DNA of 64,000 bases from Methanolobus sp. WCC4. GTDB taxonomy: Archaea; Halobacteriota; Methanosarcinia; Methanosarcinales; Methanosarcinaceae. The translations under genes were made by a program, and so were the position numbers. Below are positions 10,109 through 19,931 of the stretch, in pieces. The first letter of the stretch is position 1. The number at the start of each line of letters is the position of its first letter. The notes below the pieces were generated by a model, which had not been told where the DNA came from, made no database searches, and was given only the letters and a program-made list of their open reading frames with translations. The DNA is taken from assembly GCF_038022665.1 (NCBI RefSeq), contig NZ_CP150629.1, positions 1-64,000 of the forward strand, read 5' to 3'.

Positions 10109-11109
10109 GGCTCTGTAGAAAACCTACTTCCTATTTTATTTTGACATAATAATTTAAAAAGGATTAATCCCCTGAGTATTACTTACCACAAGAAAACACA
10201 AAGGGATGATTGTGTTTTGCCTAATAAGTACTTAATGTTTGTTGATACAGCGCTAGCTGTATCAGGAAACTCACACCTTGATATATACAGCTGCAAGTAT
10301 TCAAAAAGAAAATACACTCAACACCAGTTACTGACGTTGGTTTTACTGAAAGAGTATCTTGATAAGGGTTATCGAGATATAGTCGAAATTGTTGAAGTAA
10401 TGGATAAGATCAAAGACAAAATAGGACTCAAAGAGGTTCCACATTTCACTACACTTCACAAATTCATTACAAGACTAAAATCTATATATTTCAATGGACT
10501 ACTGTATCAAACGCTAAAACTCTTTTACTCATATGGTGAAAAAATAGAGACCACTGCCATTGATTCAAGTGGATTTACCAGTGGTCATTGTAGTTACTAT
10601 TATTCTTGGAGAACAGGGAAGAAACGAAGGTCATTCTTGAAAACCAGTATTTCAGTAGATACTGAAAAGTTCATTGTTACTGGTTTTAAGGTATCGGGTA
10701 AACCTGTGCATGATGCAAAGCATGCGATGACATTGCTAAAGCAATGTCATAAAACGCGCAGATCAAAGTATTATGTCATTGATAAGGGTTACGATTCAGA
10801 AGGCATACATTCACTAACAAGAGAACAACTAGAAGCGATAGCTATGATTCCTTTGAGGGAACGAAAAAGGAAAAGGATCAAAGGTTATTATCGCAGAAAA
10901 ATGGTATGGGAATTTGACAAGGAATTGTATCACAAAAGAAACTTGGTTGAGACAATGTTCTCCGTTCTGAAAAGAAAATATGGAGAAGAAATAAAAGCAA
11001 AAGGATACTGGAATCAGGCAAAAGAGGTGAAATCCAAACTATTAGTGCATAATCTTGACAGGTATGTCAAGATTGCACTTATTAGTCGGATAAGGATTTC
11101 TACAAAGCC
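10109..11109 (+). mobile_element. Insertion sequence, 1001 bp, IS5-like (ISH1-type), copy 1
   Basis: The element starts at GGCTCTGTAGAAAACC and ends with the inverted GGATTTCTACAAAGCC, giving imperfect terminal repeats of about 16 bp. Both sides carry the 8-bp sequence TAATTTCC (10101-10108 and 11110-11117), a clear target-site duplication. Length is 1001 bp, identical to copy 2 at 58230-59230. One DDE transposase gene fills it. An 8-bp duplication with this size fits the ISH1 subgroup of IS5; this naming is inference. It sits between a GT39 gene and a flippase gene and interrupts no recognisable coding region. Confidence 0.93.
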
Positions 11110-11146
11110 TAATTTCCTAAATAATATGTTAAACATTGTCAAATAA
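10217..11146 (+). CDS. DDE transposase of IS copy 1 (reads out of the element)
   Basis: A 309-residue IS5-like transposase. Catalytic-triad segments are [13 protein letters not shown] (D), [12 protein letters not shown] (D) and [15 protein letters not shown] (E with the K/R-x6 pattern). Translation probably starts at TTG 10217 (MPNKYLMF in both copies); an ATG lies five codons later. The frame is still open at the terminal repeat, crosses the element end at 11109 and stops only at 11146 in host DNA, adding about a dozen host-encoded residues. Copy 2 behaves the same way, so the element carries no stop codon of its own. Probably functional. Confidence 0.92.
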   Translation: MPNKYLMFVDTALAVSGNSHLDIYSCKYSKRKYTQHQLLTLVLLKEYLDKGYRDIVEIVEVMDKIKDKIGLKEVPHFTTLHKFITRLKSIYFNGLLYQTLKLFYSYGEKIETTAIDSSGFTSGHCSYYYSWRTGKKRRSFLKTSISVDTEKFIVTGFKVSGKPVHDAKHAMTLLKQCHKTRRSKYYVIDKGYDSEGIHSLTREQLEAIAMIPLRERKRKRIKGYYRRKMVWEFDKELYHKRNLVETMFSVLKRKYGEEIKAKGYWNQAKEVKSKLLVHNLDRYVKIALISRIRISTKPNFLNNMLNIVK

Positions 11147-11164
11147 GCTTCACATATAATTTAC

Positions 11165-12628
11165 TCAAATTGTACCTATTTTTTGCATAATTGAATTGAA
11201 TTCTTCATATATTTTTTTATCAACTTTAAGCATAAAAATACTATATATTAGGCCACCAAACAAAACAAGTATAATAACGAACCATAAATTTGACAATGGT
11301 AAGAATAGTCGATATGTCCATAGAATAAGACCCATTGCTAAAGAAGATAATATCATATGTAGAATACTATCATACTCAAATGTAATTGATATTTTATTGG
11401 ATAGTTCACTGTATGCTAATAAAGCATTTAGTGCCATAGCAGCAAGCGTTGCAATGGCAGCCCCATTGATACCCATTGTTGGAATTAATATTACGTTAAC
11501 TATGATATTCAATAGCGCTGCAATAGCAGTTACCTGAAAAGACTTTTTTTGACAATCAAGTGCACTTAAATATGCAGTGAAAAGAATTTGAAATATACTT
11601 ATTATTTGCATACACAGTAAGATAAAAAGTGTAGTATAGCCGTGAACAAATTCAGCCCCATAGAAATAATACAAAAGTTTATCTCCGAGTAGTGCCCCAC
11701 CAACAAATATAGGAATTGCAAACAACAACGAATAACTGATAGAACGGGATAAAGATTCCTCAATACTTTTATATTTTCTAGTCTTGCCCCATCGACTAAC
11801 TTTAGGCCAAAGTGTAGATCTTAGAGCTGCAGTAGATAATGTTGCAATTGTTACAAACTGAAATATTACTCGATAAACTCCAACATCTGAATTGTTAAGA
11901 AAATATCCTATCGTAATAGTATCAGCATATGCAAATACCATATGGCTACTGGATATTAAAACAAGCCAAAATGAAAAAGATAATAAGCTTTTTATATGAG
12001 TCAAATTAAAACTTGTAAGCTTCAAGTCAAGGAAATGAAACTCCATAATTAAGGAAACAAGCATCCCTCCTACAAAGCCTGCTACCATTCCAGCAGTTCT
12101 AAAACCTATATAAACAGCAACTACCTGGAAAACAATTCGTGATACGTTGTTAACAAATGTACCAGTTGCAAACAGCCCCATTTTTCCAGACCCAGCTATT
12201 CCATGATGAACTGATCCATGAAATATTGATAATAATAACGCTAGTATAAGCCACACAAATATTCCTTCACTATTAAGATCTACGAAATATTCCTTTACTG
12301 AAAGAAGCAAAATAATAACTGCAATTAATAAAATCAAACGTAATGTAAAAAATGCACTGAAATAAGAATCTTGTTCTTCACCTTCACTTATGCGTTTTAT
12401 TGCAGCACTACCCAGTCCACCATCACTCAACATAGAGGATATTCCATAGTATGCTGTAAAAAGAAAATATGCTCCAAGAACACTAGAGCCTACTTTGTGG
12501 GCAAAGTACATCGTACTAAGAAAACCTAGAAAAGTAAAAGCAAGTTGAGTAACAAAAGAAATTAGACTCTGGCGCTGGACTTGTCCTATACTCATAATGT
12601 TAGAGTGAATTGACTTTAAACTAGACAT
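11165..12628 (-). CDS. Polysaccharide flippase (Wzx-like, MOP superfamily)
   Basis: A 487-residue integral membrane protein with about 14 hydrophobic segments and the N-terminal pattern FVTQLAFTFLGFLSTMYFAHKVGSS typical of polysaccharide-exporting MOP flippases. It is expected to move a polyprenyl-linked oligosaccharide across the membrane to the side where AglB or other transferases use it. It is AT-rich compared with the genes after 21 kb and is transcribed towards insertion sequence copy 1. A TATA-like element (GCTATAAATATAG) lies around 12650-12662 upstream of its start. Family is confident; substrate unknown. Confidence 0.88.
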   Translation of the reverse strand: MSSLKSIHSNIMSIGQVQRQSLISFVTQLAFTFLGFLSTMYFAHKVGSSVLGAYFLFTAYYGISSMLSDGGLGSAAIKRISEGEEQDSYFSAFFTLRLILLIAVIILLLSVKEYFVDLNSEGIFVWLILALLLSIFHGSVHHGIAGSGKMGLFATGTFVNNVSRIVFQVVAVYIGFRTAGMVAGFVGGMLVSLIMEFHFLDLKLTSFNLTHIKSLLSFSFWLVLISSSHMVFAYADTITIGYFLNNSDVGVYRVIFQFVTIATLSTAALRSTLWPKVSRWGKTRKYKSIEESLSRSISYSLLFAIPIFVGGALLGDKLLYYFYGAEFVHGYTTLFILLCMQIISIFQILFTAYLSALDCQKKSFQVTAIAALLNIIVNVILIPTMGINGAAIATLAAMALNALLAYSELSNKISITFEYDSILHMILSSLAMGLILWTYRLFLPLSNLWFVIILVLFGGLIYSIFMLKVDKKIYEEFNSIMQKIGTI

Positions 12629-12863
12629 GATTGAACTAAAAAAGAACTTATGCTATAAATATAGTAGACAAAAATCATTATTTCATTTCCAAGTAGGTCA
12701 CTTAGACCAAATATGAATTATTTATTAATTTTCCCATATTCATTTGATTTTTGAAAATAGATATATTTTAATAGGAAAAAATACTAAAATGCGTTGCGAG
12801 TTATAATAAGAATTACATGTAACCTAGATAAAACTAAATGCATTAATTAGCAATAGGAATCCA

Positions 12864-13973
12864 ATGAATAAAAAAATAAAAGTAACTCTTAAGAGTGCTT
12901 CTGGATCAGTCACCCATTCAGCATATCAGGAGTTGTTTTGTAATCCGCCTTCTAATTGCAGTTATTATTACGAAAAACAAACATATTCCGATAGGATAAT
13001 GAGTGCAACTAGCTACTATTTGCCCCTTCCAAGCATAGGATACATTAAAGAAAACACAGACCTTGTTCATTCACATCAGCAGCTTATTGTTAACAAAATC
13101 CCTTTTGTAATAGATTTTGAACATATTAGTGCTTTAGTTCATTTCAACCACAAAAAATTAAAAAGCAGTTTGAATAAACGTATAATAGAAAAATTCTTTT
13201 CCTCGAAAAATTGTATGCATATATTACCTTGGAGTGTTGCTGCAGAAAGAAGCATGCAATATTTATTGGATACAAAATCATTTAAGGAAAAAATTAAAGT
13301 TGTTTATCCTGCAATGCATTCAGTTGAAATTACTAAAAAAAAGTCAAATGAAATTACTATCTTGTTTGTTGGCCGACTTTTCCTAAGAAAAGGTGGTCTA
13401 GAAGTGTTGAAAGCTTTTGAATTGTTAAACCAAAAATATGATATTCGTTTAGTTGTAGTATCTCAAGTTCCTGATGAATTAAAAGCCAAATACGAACATT
13501 ATCATAATATTGAATTTTATAACTCAATTCCGAGAACTACACTGCTTAATGATTTCTTTCCGAAAGGAGATATCTTTTTATTTCCTACTTATTATGATAC
13601 ATTTGGAATGGTGTTTCTCGAAGCTATGGCATACGGCATGCCAATTGTAACCCTTGATGGTTTTGGCACATCTGAAATAATAGAAGATGATAAAAATGGA
13701 TTCCTGATCAAACCATATTCAAAGAAATGGTTTGACACAAATTATTTGCCACATCCAGAATGGGGAGATTTTTCTAAATTATATGAATTGATTGATCAAA
13801 ATGAACAGAAACGAATTGTCTCAGAGATTGTTGATAAAGTATCAAGTTTGATAGAAAATGATTCAATGCGGGAAAAAATGGGGAAGTATGGGAAAAAAAT
13901 GGTTGATTACGGAAAATTTTCAATCGAAAAACGAAATAAAACGTTAACAGAAATATACGAAATGTCAATATAA
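12864..13973 (+). CDS. Glycosyltransferase family 4
   Basis: 369 residues. The C-terminal GT-B half shows ITILFVGRLFLRKGG, the nucleotide-sugar-binding region FPTYYDTFGMVFLEAMAYGMPIV (E-x7-E type) and GTSEIIEDDKNGFLI. The N-terminal acceptor half is not diagnostic. It probably adds one sugar to a lipid-linked glycan on the cytoplasmic face. Codon use is strongly A/T-ending, as in the next two genes. The upstream 235 bp separate it from the divergent flippase gene and hold only A/T-rich promoter-like DNA. Confidence 0.86.
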   Translation: MNKKIKVTLKSASGSVTHSAYQELFCNPPSNCSYYYEKQTYSDRIMSATSYYLPLPSIGYIKENTDLVHSHQQLIVNKIPFVIDFEHISALVHFNHKKLKSSLNKRIIEKFFSSKNCMHILPWSVAAERSMQYLLDTKSFKEKIKVVYPAMHSVEITKKKSNEITILFVGRLFLRKGGLEVLKAFELLNQKYDIRLVVVSQVPDELKAKYEHYHNIEFYNSIPRTTLLNDFFPKGDIFLFPTYYDTFGMVFLEAMAYGMPIVTLDGFGTSEIIEDDKNGFLIKPYSKKWFDTNYLPHPEWGDFSKLYELIDQNEQKRIVSEIVDKVSSLIENDSMREKMGKYGKKMVDYGKFSIEKRNKTLTEIYEMSI

Positions 13974-14039
13974 GTTGTGAGTAATAATAATAAATAAAAA
14001 CGTCTGAATAAAAATTTATGAAAAACCGGAGAACACATA

Positions 14040-15179
14040 ATGAATATTTGTATAATGTGCCAAGACTTTCCCCCTTTAATTGGCGGTATTGCAGCCCATG
14101 TACATGAACTTTCTAAAGCTTTGGCCAAGCAGGGGAATGAAGTCCATGTTATTGTCCCAAGATATCCATATAATCTAAAGTGGGAAGAAAATTTTGATGG
14201 AATTCACGTGCACCGGGTGTTCCAGATACGTAAACGTTTTTTGAGTGGTAATTTATATATTCCTTTTGCAATTGCTAAATTGCTATCCGTGATTAAAAAG
14301 CACAATATTGACGTTGTTCATTATCATTCATCTTACCCAGAAAGTATAATCACAAAGTATATAAAAAATAAGCCTGTGATTTTCACTGCTCATGAGTCTG
14401 GGTTTTTAGAAATGGCAAGCAACGAACGCTTCATAAATAAATTAAAATACAGACTTTCACACCCCGACATAATCATTGGCCCAAGTCAAGAATTAGCAGA
14501 TGTACCAACTAAATTTGGTGTTGATAAGAACAAAACAATTTTTATATCAAACGGAGTTGATGTAGATAAATTTAGTCCAAGTATTAGCGGAAGCAGAATC
14601 AGGGAAAAATACAAAGTAAAAGACGATGAAATAGTCGTTCTATGTCCTCGAAGACTAGCTCCAAAAAATGGCGTTATCTACTTAATCGAAGCTATTCCAC
14701 AGATTGCTGCCATTAATCAAAAAATTAAGTTTGTGATTGTTGGAGAAGGGGGATTCAAAAAACAAAGAACTGAAATGGAAGATACACTTATAAATTTATC
14801 TTTGGATGACAAGGTCATATTTACAGGTGATATTCCTAATCATGAAATGCCAGAATTTTTTGCGGCCTCTGATATTGTTGTTTTACCATCACTGATGGAA
14901 GCTACTAGCATAGCGGGCTTAGAAGCAATGTCGTCTAGCAAACCTTTAATAGGCACTACTGTTGGGGGAATACCATATTTAATAGATGACAATATAACAG
15001 GAATCCTTGTTCCTCCAAAAGACTCGGAAGCATTAGCAAATGCAATTGATCGCTTAACCAAAGATGAAGATATGAGAAATTACATGGGTTTAAATGCTAG
15101 AAAAAAAGTTGAAACGGAATTTTCTTGGGAAATCATTGCTAAGAAAACATTAAGAATTTACGAGGAATTAATAGTATGA
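14040..15179 (+). CDS. Glycosyltransferase family 4
   Basis: 379 residues, classic GT-B fold: N-terminal ICIMCQDFPPLIGGIAAHVHELSKAL (glycine-rich loop) and C-terminal VVLCPRRLAPKNGVIYLIEAI, VGEGGFKKQ, and FFAASDIVVLPSLMEATSIAGLEAM with the E-x7-E motif. GGAG lies 6-9 bp before the ATG. It overlaps the following UDP-GlcNAc 2-epimerase gene by 4 bp (ATGA), so the two are translationally coupled, and a ManNAc- or GlcNAc-type donor is a reasonable guess. Part of the AT-rich glycan block. Confidence 0.89.
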   Translation: MNICIMCQDFPPLIGGIAAHVHELSKALAKQGNEVHVIVPRYPYNLKWEENFDGIHVHRVFQIRKRFLSGNLYIPFAIAKLLSVIKKHNIDVVHYHSSYPESIITKYIKNKPVIFTAHESGFLEMASNERFINKLKYRLSHPDIIIGPSQELADVPTKFGVDKNKTIFISNGVDVDKFSPSISGSRIREKYKVKDDEIVVLCPRRLAPKNGVIYLIEAIPQIAAINQKIKFVIVGEGGFKKQRTEMEDTLINLSLDDKVIFTGDIPNHEMPEFFAASDIVVLPSLMEATSIAGLEAMSSSKPLIGTTVGGIPYLIDDNITGILVPPKDSEALANAIDRLTKDEDMRNYMGLNARKKVETEFSWEIIAKKTLRIYEELIV

Positions 15180-16264
15180 TTTGTATAATTTTAGGCACTC
15201 GACCAGAGATTATTAAAATGTCTCCTGTTATAAGAGAGTGTCAGAGATTAAACATAGATTATTTTATTCTGCACACTGGTCAGCATTATACATATCAAAT
15301 GGATAAACTCTTTTTTTCTGAACTTAAACTACCTGCCCCAAAATATAATATTGATGTAGGATCAGGTAGACATGGCGAACAAACAGCTAAAATGCTTGCT
15401 GAAATCGAAAATATTTTGCTCGAAGAAAAGCCAGAAGTTGTGTTGGTTCAGGGAGATACAAACACAGTGTTAGCTGGTTCTTTAGCTGCTTCGAAGTTAG
15501 GTATAAAAATTGGGCATGTTGAAGCTGGTTTAAGAAGTTTTGATCGGAAAATGCCTGAAGAATTAAATCGCATTATGTCCGATCATATTGCAGACTACTT
15601 GTTTGCACCTACGAAAAAATCAAAGGAATTATTAATTAATGAAGGTATACCCCATGAAATGATTTCTGTAACAGGAAATACAATTGTAGATTCAGTGATG
15701 CAAAACATTCAACTCATAGATGAAAAAAAGATCCTTGACAAATGGTTGCTAAAAAGAAAGAATTATATCCTTATCACAGCACATCGGCAAGAGAATGTAG
15801 ACAACAAGAGAAATTTGACAAATATTTTAAAAGGTATTGATTTAATTACACAAGATTGTGGACTAAATGTTATATTTCCAATTCACCCTAGGACTGCCAA
15901 AAAGCTTACAGAATTTGATTTGATGCAAAATGTAAAAAAAATCAGAAATCTTATTATTATTGAGCCAGTTGGCTTTTTAGAACTACTTGTTTTGGAAAAA
16001 TGCGCAAAACTGATAATAACGGATTCGGGAGGGCTTCAAGAAGAAGCCTGCATCCTAAATACACCCTGCATTACAATTAGAGAAAATACAGAAAGACCTG
16101 AAACCGTTGAGGTTGGTGCTAATTTGCTTGTAGGCACAAATCCTCAAAACATGTTAGAAGGTTCACGAAAAATGATGAAGGCAAACAGCGACTGGAAAAA
16201 TCCTTTAGGAAAAGGTGACAGTGCAGAAAAAATTATTAACTTCATTTTAAATAGGCATCTTTGA
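15176..16264 (+). CDS. wecB: UDP-N-acetylglucosamine 2-epimerase (non-hydrolysing, WecB type)
   Basis: 362 residues, the usual length. Family motifs are GTRPEIIKMSPVIRE at the N-terminus, HTGQHYTYQMDKLFF, VVLVQGDTNTVLAGSLAASK, GHVEAGLRSFDRKMPEELNR and the C-terminal TDSGGLQEEACIL and IRENTERPETVEVG. It converts UDP-GlcNAc to UDP-ManNAc in the cytoplasm. With the dehydrogenase encoded convergently just downstream it would supply UDP-ManNAcA, a common archaeal N-glycan sugar. Coupled to the preceding GT4 gene by an ATGA overlap. Confidence 0.93.
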   Translation: MICIILGTRPEIIKMSPVIRECQRLNIDYFILHTGQHYTYQMDKLFFSELKLPAPKYNIDVGSGRHGEQTAKMLAEIENILLEEKPEVVLVQGDTNTVLAGSLAASKLGIKIGHVEAGLRSFDRKMPEELNRIMSDHIADYLFAPTKKSKELLINEGIPHEMISVTGNTIVDSVMQNIQLIDEKKILDKWLLKRKNYILITAHRQENVDNKRNLTNILKGIDLITQDCGLNVIFPIHPRTAKKLTEFDLMQNVKKIRNLIIIEPVGFLELLVLEKCAKLIITDSGGLQEEACILNTPCITIRENTERPETVEVGANLLVGTNPQNMLEGSRKMMKANSDWKNPLGKGDSAEKIINFILNRHL

Positions 16265-16274
16265 TGTGAAAAAC

Positions 16275-16311
16275 AAAAATCGGGCCGAATCAATCTATTG
16301 GCCCAATTTTT
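16275..16311. terminator. Bidirectional hairpin terminator between convergent genes
   Basis: The stem AAAAAT-C-GGGCC / GGCCC-A-ATTTTT (16275-16286 with 16300-16311) has a 13-nt loop and ends in a T run on the plus strand and an A run that becomes a T run on the minus strand. It lies between the ends of wecB and the UDP-sugar dehydrogenase and overlaps the last few codons of the latter, so one element can serve both transcripts. Confidence 0.7.
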
Positions 16312-17605
16312 TTAACACACAACATTTACTTTGGTTTTGATTAAGAACATTTATGCAATCAACGACAACCACATCACTAATAAATTGTGATGAAATATAA
16401 TCCAAATCATAGTATGAATGTTTTACACCAATAATAACACAATCAAAATTTTGAATCGTTTCAAGTGGAGTTGATGCTAGAAGCTCATTATCCATACGAA
16501 CTTCATTAATAAATTCATCATTATAACTTACTTCTGCTCCCATTTTCAACAATTGCTCAAAGACACTAAGCATTGGAGAATTTCTTAAGTCATTTACATC
16601 TTTCTTATATGCCAAACCTAATATTAAGACTTTAGAACCATTCACACTTTTTTTAACTTCGTTTAATCCCGCAATTGTCATATTAACAATATGTTTTGGC
16701 ATATTTTGATTTATTTCTCCCGCTAGTTCAATAAATTTGGAATTAAGACCCACTTCTTTTGCTTTCCAAGATAAGTAAAATGGATCTACGGGTATACAAT
16801 GTCCACCTACACCAGCTCCGGGATAATGTGGCATGAATCCATAGGGTTTTGTGGATGCTGCATCTATAACTTCCCAAATATCAAACCCTAATTGTTCTGC
16901 CAATATTGCAAGTTCATTAACTAAAGCTATGTTTACAGCACGAAATACATTTTCTATTATCTTAGTAGCTTCAGCATTTTTAAGTGAAGACACTTTTACT
17001 ACTGAAGTTATTTGACTATAGAGTTCTCTAGCTATATCAGCGCAATCTTCATTAATCCCCCCTACAACTTTAGGAGTATTTGATAAATTGAATGTAATAT
17101 TTCCAGGGTCCACTCTTTCAGGAGAATATGCCACGCCGAAATCCAAGCCAGCAACCATTCCACTTTGTTCAATTATAGGTATCATGATTTCTTCAGTAGT
17201 TCCAGGATAGGTTGTGCTTTCCAGAATGAGAAACATGTCTTTTGTTAAGTAGGGTAAAATATCTATAAGAGCAGACTTTATATAATCCAAGTTTGGATCA
17301 TTTGATTTTGTAACTGGAGTAGGCACACAAATGATAATAAAGTCTGTATTTGTGAATGCTTTTTTGGGAGAATTTGTAGCTTTGAAGTTAAACTCCACTG
17401 ATTTCAACAATTCATCTGAAATTGTAGACAAATGGCTTTTCAAATCATTAATATTATTTACAAGGTCAACAGAAACATCATATCCAATGACTTCAAAATC
17501 TCTTTTTGCAAATTCAATTGCAAGTGGCAACCCCACATAGCCTAATCCAACTATACAAATTCTAGCAGTTTTTTTATCAATCTTAGATTTAAGTAACTGT
17601 AGCAT
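16295..17605 (-). CDS. UDP-N-acetyl-hexosamine 6-dehydrogenase (WecC/WbpA type)
   Basis: 436 residues of the UDP-glucose/GDP-mannose dehydrogenase family. N-terminal NAD fold ICIVGLGYVGLPLAIEF, then CVPTPVTKSNDPNL, ESTTYPGTTEE, AYSPERVDPGN, catalytic cysteine in GAGVGGHCIPVDPFYL, and C-terminal ILGLAYKKDVNDLRNSP. It oxidises C6 of a UDP-HexNAc to the uronate; UDP-ManNAc is the likely substrate given wecB next door, UDP-GlcNAc the alternative. It is last in a minus-strand run after two GT4 genes and a GT2 gene, 13 bp after the preceding gene. Confidence 0.9.
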   Translation of the reverse strand: MLQLLKSKIDKKTARICIVGLGYVGLPLAIEFAKRDFEVIGYDVSVDLVNNINDLKSHLSTISDELLKSVEFNFKATNSPKKAFTNTDFIIICVPTPVTKSNDPNLDYIKSALIDILPYLTKDMFLILESTTYPGTTEEIMIPIIEQSGMVAGLDFGVAYSPERVDPGNITFNLSNTPKVVGGINEDCADIARELYSQITSVVKVSSLKNAEATKIIENVFRAVNIALVNELAILAEQLGFDIWEVIDAASTKPYGFMPHYPGAGVGGHCIPVDPFYLSWKAKEVGLNSKFIELAGEINQNMPKHIVNMTIAGLNEVKKSVNGSKVLILGLAYKKDVNDLRNSPMLSVFEQLLKMGAEVSYNDEFINEVRMDNELLASTPLETIQNFDCVIIGVKHSYYDLDYISSQFISDVVVVDCINVLNQNQSKCCVLKKLGQ

Positions 17606-17618
17606 GTGAACACCTGTT

Positions 17619-18878
17619 TTATTTGAGATACGGATATAACACTTTTTGATACATACGTAGATAGTTATTTGTTACAAACTCAGTAGAGTATTTATGCATT
17701 GATATTAATTTACCTGTAATACCCATTTTTTTTGCAACTTCATGATTGCCTAGCAAATATAAAACTGCATCAGCTATTTCAGGAACATTTGCTGGCTCAA
17801 CAATTACTCCAGTTTCCATATGTTTTACATTTTCTGGAATAGCTCCTGTGTTAGACCCTATTACGGGCTTACAAAATGCCATTGCTTCAGCTGCTACCCT
17901 TCCAAAGGTTTCAGGTACAATTGATGGAAAAACAACGATTCTAGTCTTAGAAAAATATACATCTATTTCATCAGAAGAAACAAAACCTTCAAAAATGACA
18001 TTGTCTGAAACATCTAGCCTTTGAGTCATTTTTTTAAACTCATTAAAACGATCTCCATCTCCAATTACCCTGAAAATACATTCTGGATATTTCTTGATAA
18101 TTTCAGGCATTGCCTGAATTACATACTCACAACCCTTAAATTTACCAAGTGCACCTACAAATAAAATATCACTTTCAAATTTATTATTATAGTTTATGGG
18201 TTCTGTAAACTCACAGATATTAGGAATAATTGCAGTTAATTTATCGCCAAATATGGTTTTTACATAAGAATGAATGTTCTTCGATATGCAAACTACTCCA
18301 TCTAATTTCTTAGCAGAATATTGTCTTTCAATCATTTGCAATTTTGAATAAAGAGGACCAAATAATTGTTCCAGCAAACTAGAAGAATGTCTATAACACC
18401 TGAAAGCGGAAAGGAGGTTACATTTACCATCACAAACTGAAAAACCATCATACATTTTTAACATATAGCCATAAGGGCAGGTTAACCAATGACTGTTTAT
18501 TGTTGCAACAGATTTTACCCCATGCTTACTTGCCGCGAAAACAACACCAGGTATAGTATCCATATTCATTGCATGGACTATATCGATGCCAGGATTATTC
18601 TTAAGGAATGCAGATACAGTTTTATATGTATTCCAGTAAAAAAGCTCGTTGTTCCCAATATGATAAAACACGCCAGGTAAGATATTTGGCTTAATAATGG
18701 GGTGCAAAACGAAACCAGAGCCAGGGATTGCAGTTATGTTTTCAGAAGTTATGACATGAACCTCCACACCTGAATCGCTCAATCCTTTTGCAAGATTATA
18801 AGCACTTATTTCCCCACCTCCTCTTATGTTAGGGGGAAAATATTTTGATACGATGGCAACTTTAATTTTATTCTTCAT
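17619..18878 (-). CDS. Glycosyltransferase family 4
   Basis: About 419 residues starting MKNKIKVAIVSKYFPPNIRGGGE, the GT4 acceptor-domain opening. The C-terminal half has ILFVGALGKFKGCEYVIQAM, FRVIGDGDRFNEF, and VVFPSIVPETFGRVAAEAMAFCKPV. A cysteine-rich segment (CPYGYMLKMYDGFSVCDGKCN) of the type seen in some GT4 enzymes occurs near residue 150. ATG 18878 is chosen over an upstream ATG because it begins at the beta strand; it overlaps the preceding GT4 gene by 11 bp. Confidence 0.87.
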   Translation of the reverse strand: MKNKIKVAIVSKYFPPNIRGGGEISAYNLAKGLSDSGVEVHVITSENITAIPGSGFVLHPIIKPNILPGVFYHIGNNELFYWNTYKTVSAFLKNNPGIDIVHAMNMDTIPGVVFAASKHGVKSVATINSHWLTCPYGYMLKMYDGFSVCDGKCNLLSAFRCYRHSSSLLEQLFGPLYSKLQMIERQYSAKKLDGVVCISKNIHSYVKTIFGDKLTAIIPNICEFTEPINYNNKFESDILFVGALGKFKGCEYVIQAMPEIIKKYPECIFRVIGDGDRFNEFKKMTQRLDVSDNVIFEGFVSSDEIDVYFSKTRIVVFPSIVPETFGRVAAEAMAFCKPVIGSNTGAIPENVKHMETGVIVEPANVPEIADAVLYLLGNHEVAKKMGITGKLISMHKYSTEFVTNNYLRMYQKVLYPYLK

Positions 18879-19923
18879 ATAGATCAACCAACTCATGGAC
18901 TACATCGTTCCAGTCAGCAATGGTATTTGGAACAGTATCATTGTATTTTAACCGTTTGATAATCGAGGACAATATCCTTGGGTCATAATCATCTATTCCA
19001 AAGCACATTTCATCATCCACAAATTCATCCAGTGCACTTCCCAAGGCCACGATACACAGCGTTCCTGATGCCAGGGCCTCTGCAACAGTTATACCGTATG
19101 CCTCATGTTTTGAAAGCATCAAAAAAACATCTGCAGAGACATAATGTTTCAATAGCTCTTTCCTGGAGACATCTTTTAGCCACTCTACCTTACTTGCAAC
19201 TCCCAGCTTATCTGCAAGTTCACGCAGGTCATGTTCAAACGGACCTTTTCCTATGACAGACAAACTATGGTCTGGGAGATATAGCAATGCCTGAATTATA
19301 TACTGAACACCTTTATATTCCTCCAGTCTTCCAACATAGAGGAGTTTATTGCCATCACCTTTTTTCAAATCAAGTCTTACATTCCTGAACTCAGCCAAAT
19401 TGATCCCATTGGGAATCTTTCTTATCTTGCCGGGAGGTAGAACGAAATCCTCTGAAACAAGCCCTTTCTCGTACTCTGAAACACATACAATATTGTCAGC
19501 TCTGGAAAATATCATCTTTCCGAATAACTTGTAAGGCTTATGCAGCAGATTCCTCAGAAAGGTATGTCCGCCTCGGTGATAATGGGGGGTGAATACAAAT
19601 TTGCATCGGCCTTTACCCATCCCTGCAAAAAAAGCAGGCAGAGCATGATAGTTATGGGCATGTACAACATCATATCCATTACTTTTCAGGTAAAAGTATA
19701 TCATAGGAGAAAGATAATATGCTTCCCCTGGCGCAAAAGATCTGAACCTTGTGATCTTGACACCATTCAGCATTTCAGTCTGAGGTAACTTGCCGCCTAG
19801 ATCCGTGGTCAGCACTTCCACTTCATTTCCAAGCAGTACCATCCGTTCACTGATCTCTTTTACGTGAGTTTCAACACCCCCTATGAAGGGATGATACCTG
19901 TGACAGACCTGTGCAATTTTCAT
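18868..19923 (-). CDS. Glycosyltransferase family 4
   Basis: 351 residues: MKIAQVCHRYHPFIGGVETHVKEIS, then KLLYVGRLEEYKGVQYIIQAL, SVIGKGPFEHDL, and VFLMLSKHEAYGITVAEALASGT with the E-x7-E motif. This gene is richer in G+C than those at 11-18 kb, so a composition boundary lies close to here. It starts 8 bp after the GT2 gene and overlaps the next GT4 gene. Likely adds a sugar to a lipid-linked precursor. Confidence 0.89.
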   Translation of the reverse strand: MKIAQVCHRYHPFIGGVETHVKEISERMVLLGNEVEVLTTDLGGKLPQTEMLNGVKITRFRSFAPGEAYYLSPMIYFYLKSNGYDVVHAHNYHALPAFFAGMGKGRCKFVFTPHYHRGGHTFLRNLLHKPYKLFGKMIFSRADNIVCVSEYEKGLVSEDFVLPPGKIRKIPNGINLAEFRNVRLDLKKGDGNKLLYVGRLEEYKGVQYIIQALLYLPDHSLSVIGKGPFEHDLRELADKLGVASKVEWLKDVSRKELLKHYVSADVFLMLSKHEAYGITVAEALASGTLCIVALGSALDEFVDDEMCFGIDDYDPRILSSIIKRLKYNDTVPNTIADWNDVVHELVDLYEE

Positions 19924-19931
19924 TTTAAACT

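Noticed and set aside
10074-11164. Gene interrupted by insertion sequence copy 1
   Set aside because: Joining the sequence across the TAATTTCC duplication gives no extended reading frame; the target is intergenic.
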